The position numbers and the translations under genes were made by a program. Source: Mycoplasmatota bacterium (GTDB taxonomy: Bacteria; Bacillota_I; Bacilli_A; RF39; UBA660). Taken from it: 6,687 nt of DNA. How positions within the stretch are numbered: the first letter of the stretch is position 1; each line of letters opens with the position of its first letter. The stretch covers positions 1 through 6,687 of the forward strand of contig JAAZDL010000135.1 in assembly GCA_012512795.1 (NCBI GenBank), in the 5' to 3' direction. Positions 1-6,321 of the stretch are shown here, one piece after another. The notes beneath the pieces were generated by a model that made no database searches, was not told where the DNA came from, and worked only from the letters and a program-made list of their open reading frames with translations.

Positions 1-525
1 CATCGACAACAGTCATTTTTACCACTTAGATTAAACTCTGCTGGTGTTATGCCTGTTATTATTGCTAGTGTTATTATGGGAATCCCATCAATCTTAACTT
101 ATTTTGTTAAAAGTGAGAAAGTAATTTTAGTATTAAAAAATTATTTATCAACATCTACGCCTGTAGGATTTATTCTTTATATATTATTAATAATGCTTTT
201 TACTTATGTATATACATTCTTTACAATTAATCCGGAAGAATTAAGTAAAAACCTTAATAATAATGGTGGGTATATTCCTGGTATAAGACCTGGAAGCGAA
301 ACTAAAGAATATATTTCAAAAATATTATCTAGAATAACATTTATGGGAGCTATCTTTATTTCGATAATAGCTGCGCTTCCAATATTATTTACAGCAATGA
401 CAGGACTTTCTGATTCTATTAAATTAGGAGGTACTTCTATATTAATTGCTGTTGGAGTAATTTTAGAAACATATAAGCAACTTGAAAGTTCAGTTGCATC
501 AAGAAATTATAATAGTAGGAGATAG
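1..525 (+). CDS. secY: Protein translocase subunit SecY, C-terminal part (5' end outside window)
   Basis: Central channel subunit of the Sec translocon in the cytoplasmic membrane, through which secreted and membrane proteins pass. The frame is open from base 1 and gives 174 visible residues, roughly the last 40% of a normal SecY. The first residues, ending in LPLRLNSAGVMPVI, are the conserved start of TM7. A second membrane segment lies near visible residues 54-75. The cytosolic loop NGGYIPGIRPGSET follows, with its invariant Arg near residue 96; this loop binds SecA and the ribosome. Two more helices lie near residues 112-132 and 141-159, and the protein ends in the typical LETYKQLESS...RNY tail. 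The stop TAG lies one base before the adk start, so the two genes are almost certainly translated from one mRNA. The ATG at position 49 is internal (a Met within TM7), not a start. Confidence 0.97.
   Translation, partial: HRQQSFLPLRLNSAGVMPVIIASVIMGIPSILTYFVKSEKVILVLKNYLSTSTPVGFILYILLIMLFTYVYTFFTINPEELSKNLNNNGGYIPGIRPGSETKEYISKILSRITFMGAIFISIIAALPILFTAMTGLSDSIKLGGTSILIAVGVILETYKQLESSVASRNYNSRR
517..521 (+). promoter_or_regulatory. Ribosome-binding site that decides the adk start
   Basis: AGGAG lies inside the last codons of secY, 5 nt before the ATG at 527. It supports that ATG over an in-frame TTG at 482, which would place 15 non-conserved residues in front of the conserved MNLILIAPP start. 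Confidence 0.85.
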
Positions 526-526
526 A

Positions 527-1177
527 ATGAATTTAATTTTAATAGCACCACCAGCTGCAGGAAAAGGTACTTTTGCTACAATGCTTAATGAAAAGTATGG
601 AACAGTAAGTATATCTGCTGGTGAATTATTAAGGGGAGTTGATCCTAACACTGAGTTAGGAAAACAAATAAGAGAATTTCAATCTAGAAGAGAACTTGTT
701 GATGATAAGATAACAAATGAATTAATGAAAAAAAGATTAATGCAAGATGATATTAAGAATGGTTTTGTCTTAGATGGTTATCCAAGACATATGCCTCAAG
801 TAGTAGCAATTGAAGAAATCTTTAATGAATTAAACTTAAAAATTGATTATGCTGTACTTTTAAATGTTGAATATGATTTAGCACTTAAACGTACATTAGG
901 AAGACAAATATGTCCTAATTGTAAACAAACATATAACAGACTAACTGGTGTTAATGCACCTAAAGTTCCAAATATGTGCAATGATTGTAATATTGCTCTA
1001 GTAACAAGAAATGATGATAATGAAGAAACTTTTATAAAAGGTTTTGATAATTATACAAAAAATTGTTTACCAGTTGTTGAATATTATAGAAACAAAGGAA
1101 TATTACTTGAATTAAATTCAAATGGAACTGCTCAAGGTACATTTGAAGAATTTGAAAAAATAATAGGAAGTAAATAA
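527..1177 (+). CDS. adk: Adenylate kinase, zinc-LID type, with divergent P-loop
   Basis: Cytosolic enzyme that interconverts ATP + AMP and 2 ADP. The product is 216 aa, normal for long-form bacterial Adk. The nucleotide loop is APPAAGKGT (residues 7-15). Lys13 is kept, but the two glycines usual at 7 and 10 are both Ala. The AMP site is SAGELLR (30-36) and LDGYPR..PQ (82-91), with Arg36 and Arg87 present. The LID (about 126-165) carries C129-x2-C132 and C151-x2-C154, the four-cysteine zinc site of Gram-positive Adks. Arg126 and Arg161 match E. coli R123 and R156. The Arg expected eleven residues after Arg161 (E. coli R167) is Gly172, in the string ETFIKGFDNY. The start ATG is chosen for the AGGAG at 517. 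The gene follows secY by one base, and its stop TAA shares one base with the map start. The family is certain; the effect of the substitutions on catalysis is unknown. Confidence 0.95.
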   Translation: MNLILIAPPAAGKGTFATMLNEKYGTVSISAGELLRGVDPNTELGKQIREFQSRRELVDDKITNELMKKRLMQDDIKNGFVLDGYPRHMPQVVAIEEIFNELNLKIDYAVLLNVEYDLALKRTLGRQICPNCKQTYNRLTGVNAPKVPNMCNDCNIALVTRNDDNEETFIKGFDNYTKNCLPVVEYYRNKGILLELNSNGTAQGTFEEFEKIIGSK

Positions 1178-1926
1178 TGATTAGTATTAAAAATAAACAA
1201 GAAATTGAATATATGAAAACCTCAGGGAAGATAACTTATGAAGTTTTAAATAATTTAAAGAGTATTATAAAGCCTGGTATGACAACTAAAGAAATTGACG
1301 ACTATGTATATAATTACATTACTAGCCATGGTGCTACTCCATCATTTCTTGATTACGAAGGGTTTCCAGCTTCAGCTTGTGTTAGCATTAACGAAGTTGT
1401 TGTTCATGGAATCCCTGATAATACTGTTATTAAACAAGGAGATATAGTTTCAGTTGATATTGGATCTATATATAAAGGATATCATTCAGATTCAGCTTAT
1501 ACTTATATAGTAGGAAAAGTAAATAAAAAAGTTGAAAAATTTGTTAATGATACACAAAAAGCATTATACGAAGGACTTAAAGTAATTAAAGAAGGTATTA
1601 AATTAAACGAGGTTTGTTCCGCTATAGGAAGTGTTGCTAAAGAAAATGGGTATGGAGTATTTACTTGCCTAACCGGTCATGGTGTAGGAAAAGAATTACA
1701 TGAAGATCCTTATATTCCTAATCTTAGTAATCATGAAAGTGAAGGAATAATTCTTAAAAGTGGTATGACTTTAGCAATAGAACCAATGTTTAGTTTAGGT
1801 ACAAAGGAAGTGTGGCTGCTTGAAGATGGTTGGGGAATCGTAACAAGAGATAACTCATTAGCGGCACATTTTGAACATACAATTCTTGTAACTAAAGATG
1901 GTTATGAGATATTAACGGGAGAGTGA
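1177..1926 (+). CDS. map: Methionine aminopeptidase, type I
   Basis: Cytosolic metalloprotease that removes the initiator Met from nascent proteins when the second residue is small. The product is 249 aa, the usual size of the type Ia enzyme without an N-terminal extension. All expected active-site residues are visible: His77 in VVVHGIP, the metal ligands Asp94 (SVDIG), Asp105 (GYHSDSA), His168 (TGHGVG), Glu202 (AIEPM) and Glu233 (FEHTI), plus His175 in ELHEDP. The ATG overlaps the adk stop by one base, with AGGAAG at 1165-1170 as ribosome-binding site, suggesting translational coupling. The gene ends at TGA, which shows the host reads TGA as stop, because the protein ends at the normal family position (ILTGE). 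The secY-adk-map order is the usual one in Firmicutes. Confidence 0.96.
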   Translation: MISIKNKQEIEYMKTSGKITYEVLNNLKSIIKPGMTTKEIDDYVYNYITSHGATPSFLDYEGFPASACVSINEVVVHGIPDNTVIKQGDIVSVDIGSIYKGYHSDSAYTYIVGKVNKKVEKFVNDTQKALYEGLKVIKEGIKLNEVCSAIGSVAKENGYGVFTCLTGHGVGKELHEDPYIPNLSNHESEGIILKSGMTLAIEPMFSLGTKEVWLLEDGWGIVTRDNSLAAHFEHTILVTKDGYEILTGE

Positions 1927-1928
1927 AC

Positions 1929-2150
1929 ATGGCCAAAGAAAAAGACGGTTATATTGAACTTGAAGGTAAGGTATTAGAAGTTTTACCTGGAGGAGACTTT
2001 AAAGTAAAATTAGATAACGGGCATATAGTAGAAGCTCGCGTTTCTGGGAAAATGCGTTTAAACATGATTCGTATTTATCCAGGCGATACTGTGCTTATGG
2101 AAATACCGATTTGTGATTTAACACGCGGGCGAGTAATATATAGAAAGTAA
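1929..2150 (+). CDS. infA: Translation initiation factor IF-1
   Basis: A single OB-fold (S1-like) protein that binds the 30S A site during initiation and works with IF-2 and IF-3. The product is 73 aa, about the usual 72. The start MAKEKDGYIELEGKV and the strings VKLDNGH, VSGKMRLNMIRI, PGDTV and DLTRGRV.YR are all diagnostic. The ATG at 1929 is preferred over a GTG at 1923, because GGAG at 1918-1921 sits 7 nt upstream and the family begins MAK. The gene starts 2 nt after the map stop. Codon use differs from the neighbours: five of six arginines are CGN (including two CGC and one CGA), and GGG glycine is frequent, whereas adk uses CGN for one of eleven arginines. Confidence 0.96.
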   Translation: MAKEKDGYIELEGKVLEVLPGGDFKVKLDNGHIVEARVSGKMRLNMIRIYPGDTVLMEIPICDLTRGRVIYRK

Positions 2151-2152
2151 AT

Positions 2153-2158
2153 GGAGGG
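2153..2158 (+). promoter_or_regulatory. Ribosome-binding site for rpmJ (supports a GTG start)
   Basis: GGAGGG lies 6 nt before the GTG at 2165. No ATG or TTG in the right frame precedes the conserved MKVRPSVK start, so this site fixes GTG as the initiation codon. Confidence 0.8.
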
Positions 2159-2164
2159 ATTGAA

Positions 2165-2278
2165 GTGAAAGTAAGACCATCAGTAAAAAAGATCTGCGAT
2201 AAATGCAAGATCATAAAAAGAAACGGAAAAGTTTGGGTAATTTGTGAAAATCCTAAACATAAACAAAGACAAGGTTAA
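2165..2278 (+). CDS. rpmJ: 50S ribosomal protein L36, zinc-ribbon form
   Basis: Smallest protein of the large ribosomal subunit. The product is 37 aa, the standard length for L36, and almost matches the family consensus: KVRPSVKKICDKCK at the start and VICENPKHKQRQG at the end. Cys11, Cys14, Cys27 and His32 form the zinc site, so this is the zinc-containing (C+) form and not the zinc-free paralogue some bacteria make under zinc limitation. Initiation is at GTG. The gene is easy to miss because of its size and start codon. It lies 14 nt after infA and 12 nt before rpsM, its usual place. Confidence 0.97.
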   Translation: MKVRPSVKKICDKCKIIKRNGKVWVICENPKHKQRQG

Positions 2279-2290
2279 TTAGGAGGAAAT

Positions 2291-2656
2291 ATGGCACGTA
2301 TTAAAAACATTGACTTACCAAAAAATAAAAGAATAGTAATAGCTTTAACTTATATTTATGGTATAGGCTCAACTAGAGCAAAAGAAATTTGTGCTGCTGC
2401 AAATGTTGATGAGAATAAAAAGACTGATGATTTAACAATTGATGAAATTAATAATTTAAGAGCAGCTACTGATAGTTATGTTTTAGTAGGAGATTTAAAA
2501 AGAGAAGTTGATATGAACATTAAAACAAAAATGGAAATCAATTCTTATCAAGGAACTAGACATAAAAAAGGTTTACCTGTAAGAGGACAACATACTAGTA
2601 GAAATGCTAGAACTCGTAAAGGTAAAGGCAAGACTATTGCTAATAAGAAGAAGTAG
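2291..2656 (+). CDS. rpsM: 30S ribosomal protein S13
   Basis: Protein of the 30S head that contacts the 50S subunit (inter-subunit bridge) and the P-site tRNA. The product is 121 aa, normal for the family. It opens with MARIKNIDLPKNKR and the helix-turn segment ALTYIYGIGSTRAKEI (residues 18-33). The rRNA- and tRNA-binding C-terminal tail contains RHKKGLPVRGQHT (91-103), NARTRKGKGKTIANKKK follows, and the protein ends very basic. A perfect AGGAGG at 2281-2286 lies 4 nt before the ATG. The gene is followed by rpsK after 12 nt, as in nearly all Bacilli. Confidence 0.97.
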   Translation: MARIKNIDLPKNKRIVIALTYIYGIGSTRAKEICAAANVDENKKTDDLTIDEINNLRAATDSYVLVGDLKREVDMNIKTKMEINSYQGTRHKKGLPVRGQHTSRNARTRKGKGKTIANKKK

Positions 2657-2668
2657 GAGGGATAACTT

Positions 2669-3052
2669 ATGGCTTATAATAGAAGAAAAAGAAAAGCAAA
2701 AAGAGATATCACTGAAGGTCAAGCACATATTCACTCAACATTCAATAATACTATTGTTACAATAACTGATAATAATGGCGGAGTAATAAGTTGGGCATCT
2801 TCAGGAACAATTGGTTATAAAGGTAGTAAAAAGAAAACTCCTTTTGCCGCTGGAATGAGTGCGGAAGCTGCTGGTAAAGCTGCATTTGATATAGGTATTA
2901 GAAAAGTTGAAGTTTTTGTAAAAGGAATAGGTGGTGGTCGTGAGACTGCTGTTAGAAGTTTACAAACTGCAGGACTTGAAATTACTGCTATTAATGATGT
3001 TACACCAGTACCACATAATGGATGTAGACCACCTAAGAGAAGACGTATATAG
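2669..3052 (+). CDS. rpsK: 30S ribosomal protein S11
   Basis: Platform protein of the 30S subunit, near the mRNA exit and Shine-Dalgarno helix. The product is 127 aa, close to the usual 129. Landmarks are AHIHSTFNNTIVTITD (19-34), SGTIGYKGSKKKTPFAA (45-61) and the near-invariant end HNGCRPPKRRR (116-126). Asn117 in the HNG string is the position that becomes isoaspartate in E. coli S11. One odd point is the loop at 86-91: most bacteria have GPGSGR, whereas this protein has GIGGGR. The ribosome-binding site AGGAGGG (2655-2661) begins inside the rpsM stop codon, 7 nt before the ATG. No rpsD (S4) follows, which fits Bacilli rather than Clostridia. Confidence 0.96.
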   Translation: MAYNRRKRKAKRDITEGQAHIHSTFNNTIVTITDNNGGVISWASSGTIGYKGSKKKTPFAAGMSAEAAGKAAFDIGIRKVEVFVKGIGGGRETAVRSLQTAGLEITAINDVTPVPHNGCRPPKRRRI

Positions 3053-3073
3053 TTAGAAAGGGGAATAAATGTT

Positions 3074-4021
3074 ATGTTAAATTTTATTAAACCGGAGTAT
3101 AAAGTAAATGAATATGTTGAGAGCAATTGTTATGGTAAGTTTGTTTTAGAACCTTTAGAAAGAGGATTTGGAACTACTTTAGGAAATGCTCTTAGAAGAG
3201 TTATGCTATCAAGTTTAGAAGGAAGTGCTATTACTGATATTAAAATCGAAGGAGTTATGCATGAATTTCAAAAAATTGATGGAGTAGTAGAAGATGTTAC
3301 TGAAATAATTCTTAACTTAAAGAACTTGGTTTTAAGAAATCACAGTGAAGAAGATCAAATGTTACATTTAAAAGCAAACAAAGAAGGAGAAGTTTTCGCA
3401 TCAAGTATAGATAAAAATGCTGATGTTGAAATTGTTAATCCTGATTTGTTAATTGCTACACTTTCAAAAGGTGGAAGTTTAGATATGACTATGACTGTAT
3501 CTAATGGTCGTGGTTATGTTGATGGACGTGAGAATGCGTTAGCTGTTAAAGATGTAGTTGGAGCAATTGGAATAGACTCTCTTTACAGTCCTATCGAAAG
3601 AGTAAGTTATGAAGTTGAGTCTGCTCGTGTTGGTCATAGTGAAAATTATGATAAATTAACACTTAATGTATGGACTGATGGTTCTGTTAAACCTGAAGAG
3701 GCTATTGCTAGAGCTTCTAAGATTATTATTGATCATTTTGAAGTTATAACTAACTTACATAATTTAACAGGACTTGAAAGTGTACTTGCTAACAAAGAAG
3801 AAAATTCAACTCAAAAAACATTAGAGACACCAATAGAAGAATTAGATCTTTCTGTAAGAGCATATAATTGTCTTAAGAGAGACGCAATTCATACATTACA
3901 AGACTTAACATCAAAGAGTGAAAATGAAATGATGAAAATTAGAAACCTTGGTAAAAAATCATTGAAAGAAGTTTTGGATAAGGTAAGAGAAATGGGATTA
4001 GCGTTCCGTGATGAGGATTAG
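3074..4021 (+). CDS. rpoA: DNA-directed RNA polymerase subunit alpha
   Basis: The alpha dimer is the assembly platform for beta and beta' and contacts upstream promoter DNA. The product is 315 aa, normal for Firmicutes. The N-terminal dimer domain (about 1-232) shows LERGFGTTLGNALRRVMLSS (28-47), DGVVEDVTEI (69-78), and VWTDGSVKPEEA near residue 205. A linker of about 15-20 residues follows. The C-terminal domain (about 253-310) has LSVRAYNCLKRDAI and RNLGKKSLKEV. Arg262, Asn265, Lys295 and Ser296 match E. coli R265, N268, K298 and S299, the residues that bind UP-element DNA. The start ATG at 3074 follows AAAGGGG (3057-3063) at the rather long distance of 10 nt; an ATG at 3069 is out of frame and soon stops. 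The neighbours are rpsK and rplQ, as expected for the alpha operon. Confidence 0.98.
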   Translation: MLNFIKPEYKVNEYVESNCYGKFVLEPLERGFGTTLGNALRRVMLSSLEGSAITDIKIEGVMHEFQKIDGVVEDVTEIILNLKNLVLRNHSEEDQMLHLKANKEGEVFASSIDKNADVEIVNPDLLIATLSKGGSLDMTMTVSNGRGYVDGRENALAVKDVVGAIGIDSLYSPIERVSYEVESARVGHSENYDKLTLNVWTDGSVKPEEAIARASKIIIDHFEVITNLHNLTGLESVLANKEENSTQKTLETPIEELDLSVRAYNCLKRDAIHTLQDLTSKSENEMMKIRNLGKKSLKEVLDKVREMGLAFRDED

Positions 4022-4030
4022 GAGGATACT

Positions 4031-4375
4031 ATGGCACTATATAGAAAATTAAATAGAGAAACGCGTATAAGAAGAAGTATTCTTTCTAGTTTAACTAAAG
4101 ATGTTCTTACACATGGATATGTTGAAACTACACAAGAAAGAGCTAAAGAAGTTCGTAAATTTGTAGAAAAGATGATTACATATGGTAAAAAAGGTGATTT
4201 AGTTTCTAGAAGAAAAGTACTTGCGTTTTTAAATAATGACAAGAATTTAACTAAAAAAATATTTGATGAATTAGCTGTTACTTATAAAGATAGAGATGGC
4301 GGTTATACTAGAATAATAAAGTTAAAGGAAAGAATTGGAGACGATGCTTTAATAGTTCGTTTAGAATTAGTTTAA
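4031..4375 (+). CDS. rplQ: 50S ribosomal protein L17
   Basis: Large-subunit protein near the peptide exit tunnel opening. The product is 114 aa, typical of Firmicutes. The family signature runs from ALYRKLNRETRIRRSIL through TTQERAKEVRKFVEKMIT (residues about 33-50, the L17 signature helix) to DGGYTRIIKL near 90 and the end ALIVRLELV. Its ribosome-binding site AGGAGG (4020-4025) overlaps the rpoA stop codon, 5 nt before the ATG, so translation is probably coupled to rpoA. This is the last gene of the ribosomal-protein operon; an intrinsic terminator begins within its stop codon. Confidence 0.97.
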   Translation: MALYRKLNRETRIRRSILSSLTKDVLTHGYVETTQERAKEVRKFVEKMITYGKKGDLVSRRKVLAFLNNDKNLTKKIFDELAVTYKDRDGGYTRIIKLKERIGDDALIVRLELV

Positions 4376-4400
4376 AAGAATTGGTAACAATTCTTTTTTT
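4374..4400 (+). terminator. Intrinsic terminator of the ribosomal-protein operon
   Basis: A perfect 10-bp stem (4374-4383 paired with 4388-4397) is capped by GTAA, a GNRA-type tetraloop, and runs into seven T at 4394-4400. The stem starts at the second base of the rplQ TAA stop codon. The stem is AT-rich, but stem, loop and T-run all fit a rho-independent terminator. Confidence 0.92.
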
Positions 4401-4449
4401 GTGTTTTGTAAACAAATTATATATTAATAATTTTCTTTTACTTTTCACT

Positions 4450-4477
4450 TTTAAATGTTATTCTTTTATTGTATAAT
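4450..4477 (+). promoter_or_regulatory. Probable sigma-A promoter for the S41 protease gene
   Basis: A perfect TATAAT -10 lies at 4472-4477. The best -35 is TTTAAA at 4450-4455 (4 of 6 matches to TTGACA) with a 16-bp spacer. It follows the rplQ terminator by about 50 bp and precedes the next gene by 29 bp. The -35 is weak and the upstream sequence is AT-rich, so the -10 is the firm part. I see nothing else in 4401-4449. Confidence 0.7.
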
Positions 4478-4497
4478 TGAAAACAGAGACTAGTAAT

Positions 4498-4502
4498 GGA
4501 GG
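4498..4502 (+). promoter_or_regulatory. Ribosome-binding site deciding the S41 protease start
   Basis: GGAGG lies 4 nt before the ATG at 4507. An in-frame TTG at 4477 falls on the last base of the -10 hexamer and so would not be in the transcript from this promoter. Confidence 0.8.
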
Positions 4503-4506
4503 ACAT

Positions 4507-5673
4507 ATGAATAATAAAGAAATACGCAAATCAGTTGAATTTAATTTAGTAGAGGTTATTGTACTAATTCTAATAACGGGTATTGTTATTAGTTTATTTA
4601 GTGGGTTAATTGTATATAATAATTATGATAAATTAGCTTCATCTGATATAACTATAAAAGATGATAAGTTTTCTGAATTTGTATCAAGTTATAACCATAT
4701 AATGAAAAGTTATGTTGACGAAGTTGATTCAGATGAATTAATAGAAGCGGCTATAGAAGGAATGTATAATTATTTAAATGATGATTATAGTATGTATCTT
4801 GATGAAGATGTAACAAATAACTTTGAAGAACTGCTTAATGGAAACTATACTGGTATTGGTATAGAAATTACTATGGACGCAAACAAACAAATAGTAATTA
4901 ATAGAATTTTTACTGATTCACCTGCTGAAAAAAGTGGACTTAAACCAGGAGATATTCTCCTTAGTATTGATGGTGTTGATTTAACTGATAAGACTTCATC
5001 TTATGTAGCGGATATTATTAAAAAAGGAGACAAAGAAACTTTTTCTATATCATATAAAAGAAATAATAAAATTAATACTGTAAATATAACTAGAACTTTC
5101 GTAACTATTGATAGTGCCTCTAGTGAAGTATATGGTAATGTTGGATATATAAAAATAAATACTTTTTCTTCAAATACATATGATCAAGTTAAGACTATTA
5201 TTAACAAATTTGATAAAAAAGTAACATCATTAGTTATTGATGTAAGAGATAACTCTGGCGGCTATTTAACAACAGCAAGAGATGTATCTGATTTATTTGT
5301 GGAGAAAGGAAAAGTTATATATCAACTTAAAGATAGAAGTTCTAAAATAACTAAATATACAGCTAAAGATGATATTGAAAGAAAATTTAATAAGATAGCT
5401 GTTCTAATTAACAATGGTAGTGCATCTGCATCTGAAATATTAGCTTTAGCTTTAAAAGAAAGTGCAGGAGCTACTATAGTAGGAGTTAAGTCTTTTGGTA
5501 AAGGAACAGTTCAAGAAACAGAAACTTTAAATAGTGGAGCAATGGTTAAATACACTACTGCATATTGGTTAAGTCCAAGTGGCAAAAGCATTAATGAAGT
5601 AGGTATAATTCCAGATATAGAAGAAAAAGTTTTTGAAGAACAATTAAATAAAGCAATTAAAGCAGTTAAATAA
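4507..5673 (+). CDS. S41 family C-terminal processing protease (CtpA/CtpB-like), membrane-anchored, PDZ
   Basis: Serine protease of the tail-specific family, predicted to act outside the cytoplasmic membrane. The product is 388 aa. A short cytosolic N-terminus is followed by one membrane helix (about 14-37) with no clear cleavage site, so it is probably a signal anchor. A helical region (about 53-108) follows. The PDZ domain (about 113-197) includes GIGIEI and SPAEKSGLKPGDILLSIDG. The protease core has VGYIKINTF, VIDVRDNSGG (243-252) and the active-site strings NGSASASE and SFGKGTVQ. Ser307 and Lys332 are the expected Ser-Lys dyad, 25 residues apart as in CtpB and Prc. Gln336 is the third residue in the CtpB scheme. 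All are present, so it should be active. There is no C-terminal peptidoglycan-binding domain, unlike many Firmicute homologues. Its substrate cannot be told from context: it has its own promoter and terminator between translation genes and an unrelated phosphatase. Confidence 0.92.
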   Translation: MNNKEIRKSVEFNLVEVIVLILITGIVISLFSGLIVYNNYDKLASSDITIKDDKFSEFVSSYNHIMKSYVDEVDSDELIEAAIEGMYNYLNDDYSMYLDEDVTNNFEELLNGNYTGIGIEITMDANKQIVINRIFTDSPAEKSGLKPGDILLSIDGVDLTDKTSSYVADIIKKGDKETFSISYKRNNKINTVNITRTFVTIDSASSEVYGNVGYIKINTFSSNTYDQVKTIINKFDKKVTSLVIDVRDNSGGYLTTARDVSDLFVEKGKVIYQLKDRSSKITKYTAKDDIERKFNKIAVLINNGSASASEILALALKESAGATIVGVKSFGKGTVQETETLNSGAMVKYTTAYWLSPSGKSINEVGIIPDIEEKVFEEQLNKAIKAVK

Positions 5674-5682
5674 CTGCTTTTT
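5659..5682 (+). terminator. Intrinsic terminator of the S41 protease gene
   Basis: A 9-bp stem (5659-5667 with 5672-5680, core AAAGCAGTT/AACTGCTTT) and a 4-nt loop lead into five T at 5678-5682. The 5' arm lies within the last codons and the TAA stop (5671-5673) spans the loop and the start of the 3' arm, so the hairpin is almost entirely inside the coding region. Confidence 0.82.
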
Positions 5683-5708
5683 ACTTTACAGTTATTAAAA
5701 TCTTAAAA

Positions 5709-5737
5709 TAGAAAAAAGTATATATATATGATAAAAT
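5709..5737 (+). promoter_or_regulatory. Probable extended -10 promoter for the DUF402 gene
   Basis: TAGAAA (5709-5714, 4 of 6 to the -35 consensus), a 17-bp spacer, and TAAAAT (5732-5737, 5 of 6) preceded by TGA at 5729-5731 give the extended -10 form. It is placed 23 bp before the ATG. The T/A alternation at 5719-5729 offers other weak -10 choices, so exact positions are uncertain. Confidence 0.65.
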
Positions 5738-5760
5738 AAAATTGTGAAAGAGGTGTCTTT

Positions 5761-6321
5761 ATGGATATAAAGGTAGGAGACACACTTGTAATTCATTGTT
5801 ATAAGCACAACGGAATGATATATAAATCATGGAAAACAGCTTATGTACTTGATGTTAAAGAAGATATACTTGTTTTAGGAAATGAAAATGTATTAGTAAC
5901 AAAGCAAGATGGTAGGTCATGGCATACTAGTGAGCCTGCTATAATGTTTTTTTACCGCGACAGATGGTTTAATATTATTGCTCAGTTAAAACCAAATGGT
6001 ATATTTTATTATTGTAATATAGCAAGTCCGTATGTAATTGATTCTAATGTATTAAAATATATTGATTATGATTTAGACTTAAGAGTGTTTAATGATGGGG
6101 CATTTAAAATTTTAGATAGAAATGAATATAATTATCATAGAAAGATTATGAAATATTCTAAAGAACTTAATATTGTTATAAAAAGCGAACTGTCTTCTTT
6201 AATAGAAATGAAAAAAACAGGTGAAACTCCGTTTGATAATGTACTTGTAGAAAACTATTATAAAAAATTTAAAGAGATTTGTAGTAGCAAAAACAAGAAA
6301 ATACGTGATAAAAAGTATTAA
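5761..6321 (+). CDS. DUF402 protein, YgaC/Ntdp-type nucleoside tri-/diphosphate phosphatase
   Basis: Cytosolic protein closely resembling Bacillus YgaC and the staphylococcal Ntdp, a metal-dependent nucleoside tri- and diphosphatase. The product is 186 aa against about 175-180 for the family; the extra length is a basic tail (KNKKIRDKK). Family strings in order: YKHNG (14-18), DGRSW (50-54), EPAI (58-61), WFN (69-71), YYCNIASP (83-90), KYIDYDLDLRV (99-109). Asn86, Asp102, Asp104, Asp106, Asp119 and Glu122 have the spacing I recall for the metal ligands of this family and are all present. The residue two before Trp24, where I recall a conserved Arg proposed as proton donor, is Lys22. GAGGTG at 5750-5755 lies 5 nt before the ATG and fits the 16S anti-Shine-Dalgarno well. 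It is a single-gene unit just upstream of an rRNA operon. The family assignment is firm; the enzyme activity is by homology only. Confidence 0.88.
   Translation: MDIKVGDTLVIHCYKHNGMIYKSWKTAYVLDVKEDILVLGNENVLVTKQDGRSWHTSEPAIMFFYRDRWFNIIAQLKPNGIFYYCNIASPYVIDSNVLKYIDYDLDLRVFNDGAFKILDRNEYNYHRKIMKYSKELNIVIKSELSSLIEMKKTGETPFDNVLVENYYKKFKEICSSKNKKIRDKKY

Noticed and set aside
482..526. In-frame upstream TTG extension of adk (15 extra residues)
   Set aside because: It overlaps secY, has no ribosome-binding site and adds residues absent from the Adk family. The ATG at 527 has AGGAG at the right distance.
1924..1926. Possibility that TGA codes for Trp (Mollicutes code 4)
   Set aside because: The map protein ends at the normal position at this TGA, Trp is coded by TGG throughout, and readthrough would run into infA.
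1923..1928. GTG start adding two residues to infA
   Set aside because: It overlaps the map stop and the ribosome-binding sequence itself; the family begins MAKE at the ATG at 1929.
2815..3126. Minus-strand open frame of 103 codons across rpsK and rpoA
   Set aside because: It is antisense to two certain genes, has no family features, and its frame is open only because of the codon bias of the real genes.
4018..4242. Minus-strand open frame of 74 codons within rplQ
   Set aside because: It is a shadow of L17, with no ribosome-binding site and no recognisable domain.
4477..4506. TTG start giving the S41 protease ten extra residues
   Set aside because: The TTG overlaps the last base of the -10 hexamer, upstream of any transcript from that promoter; GGAGG supports the ATG at 4507.
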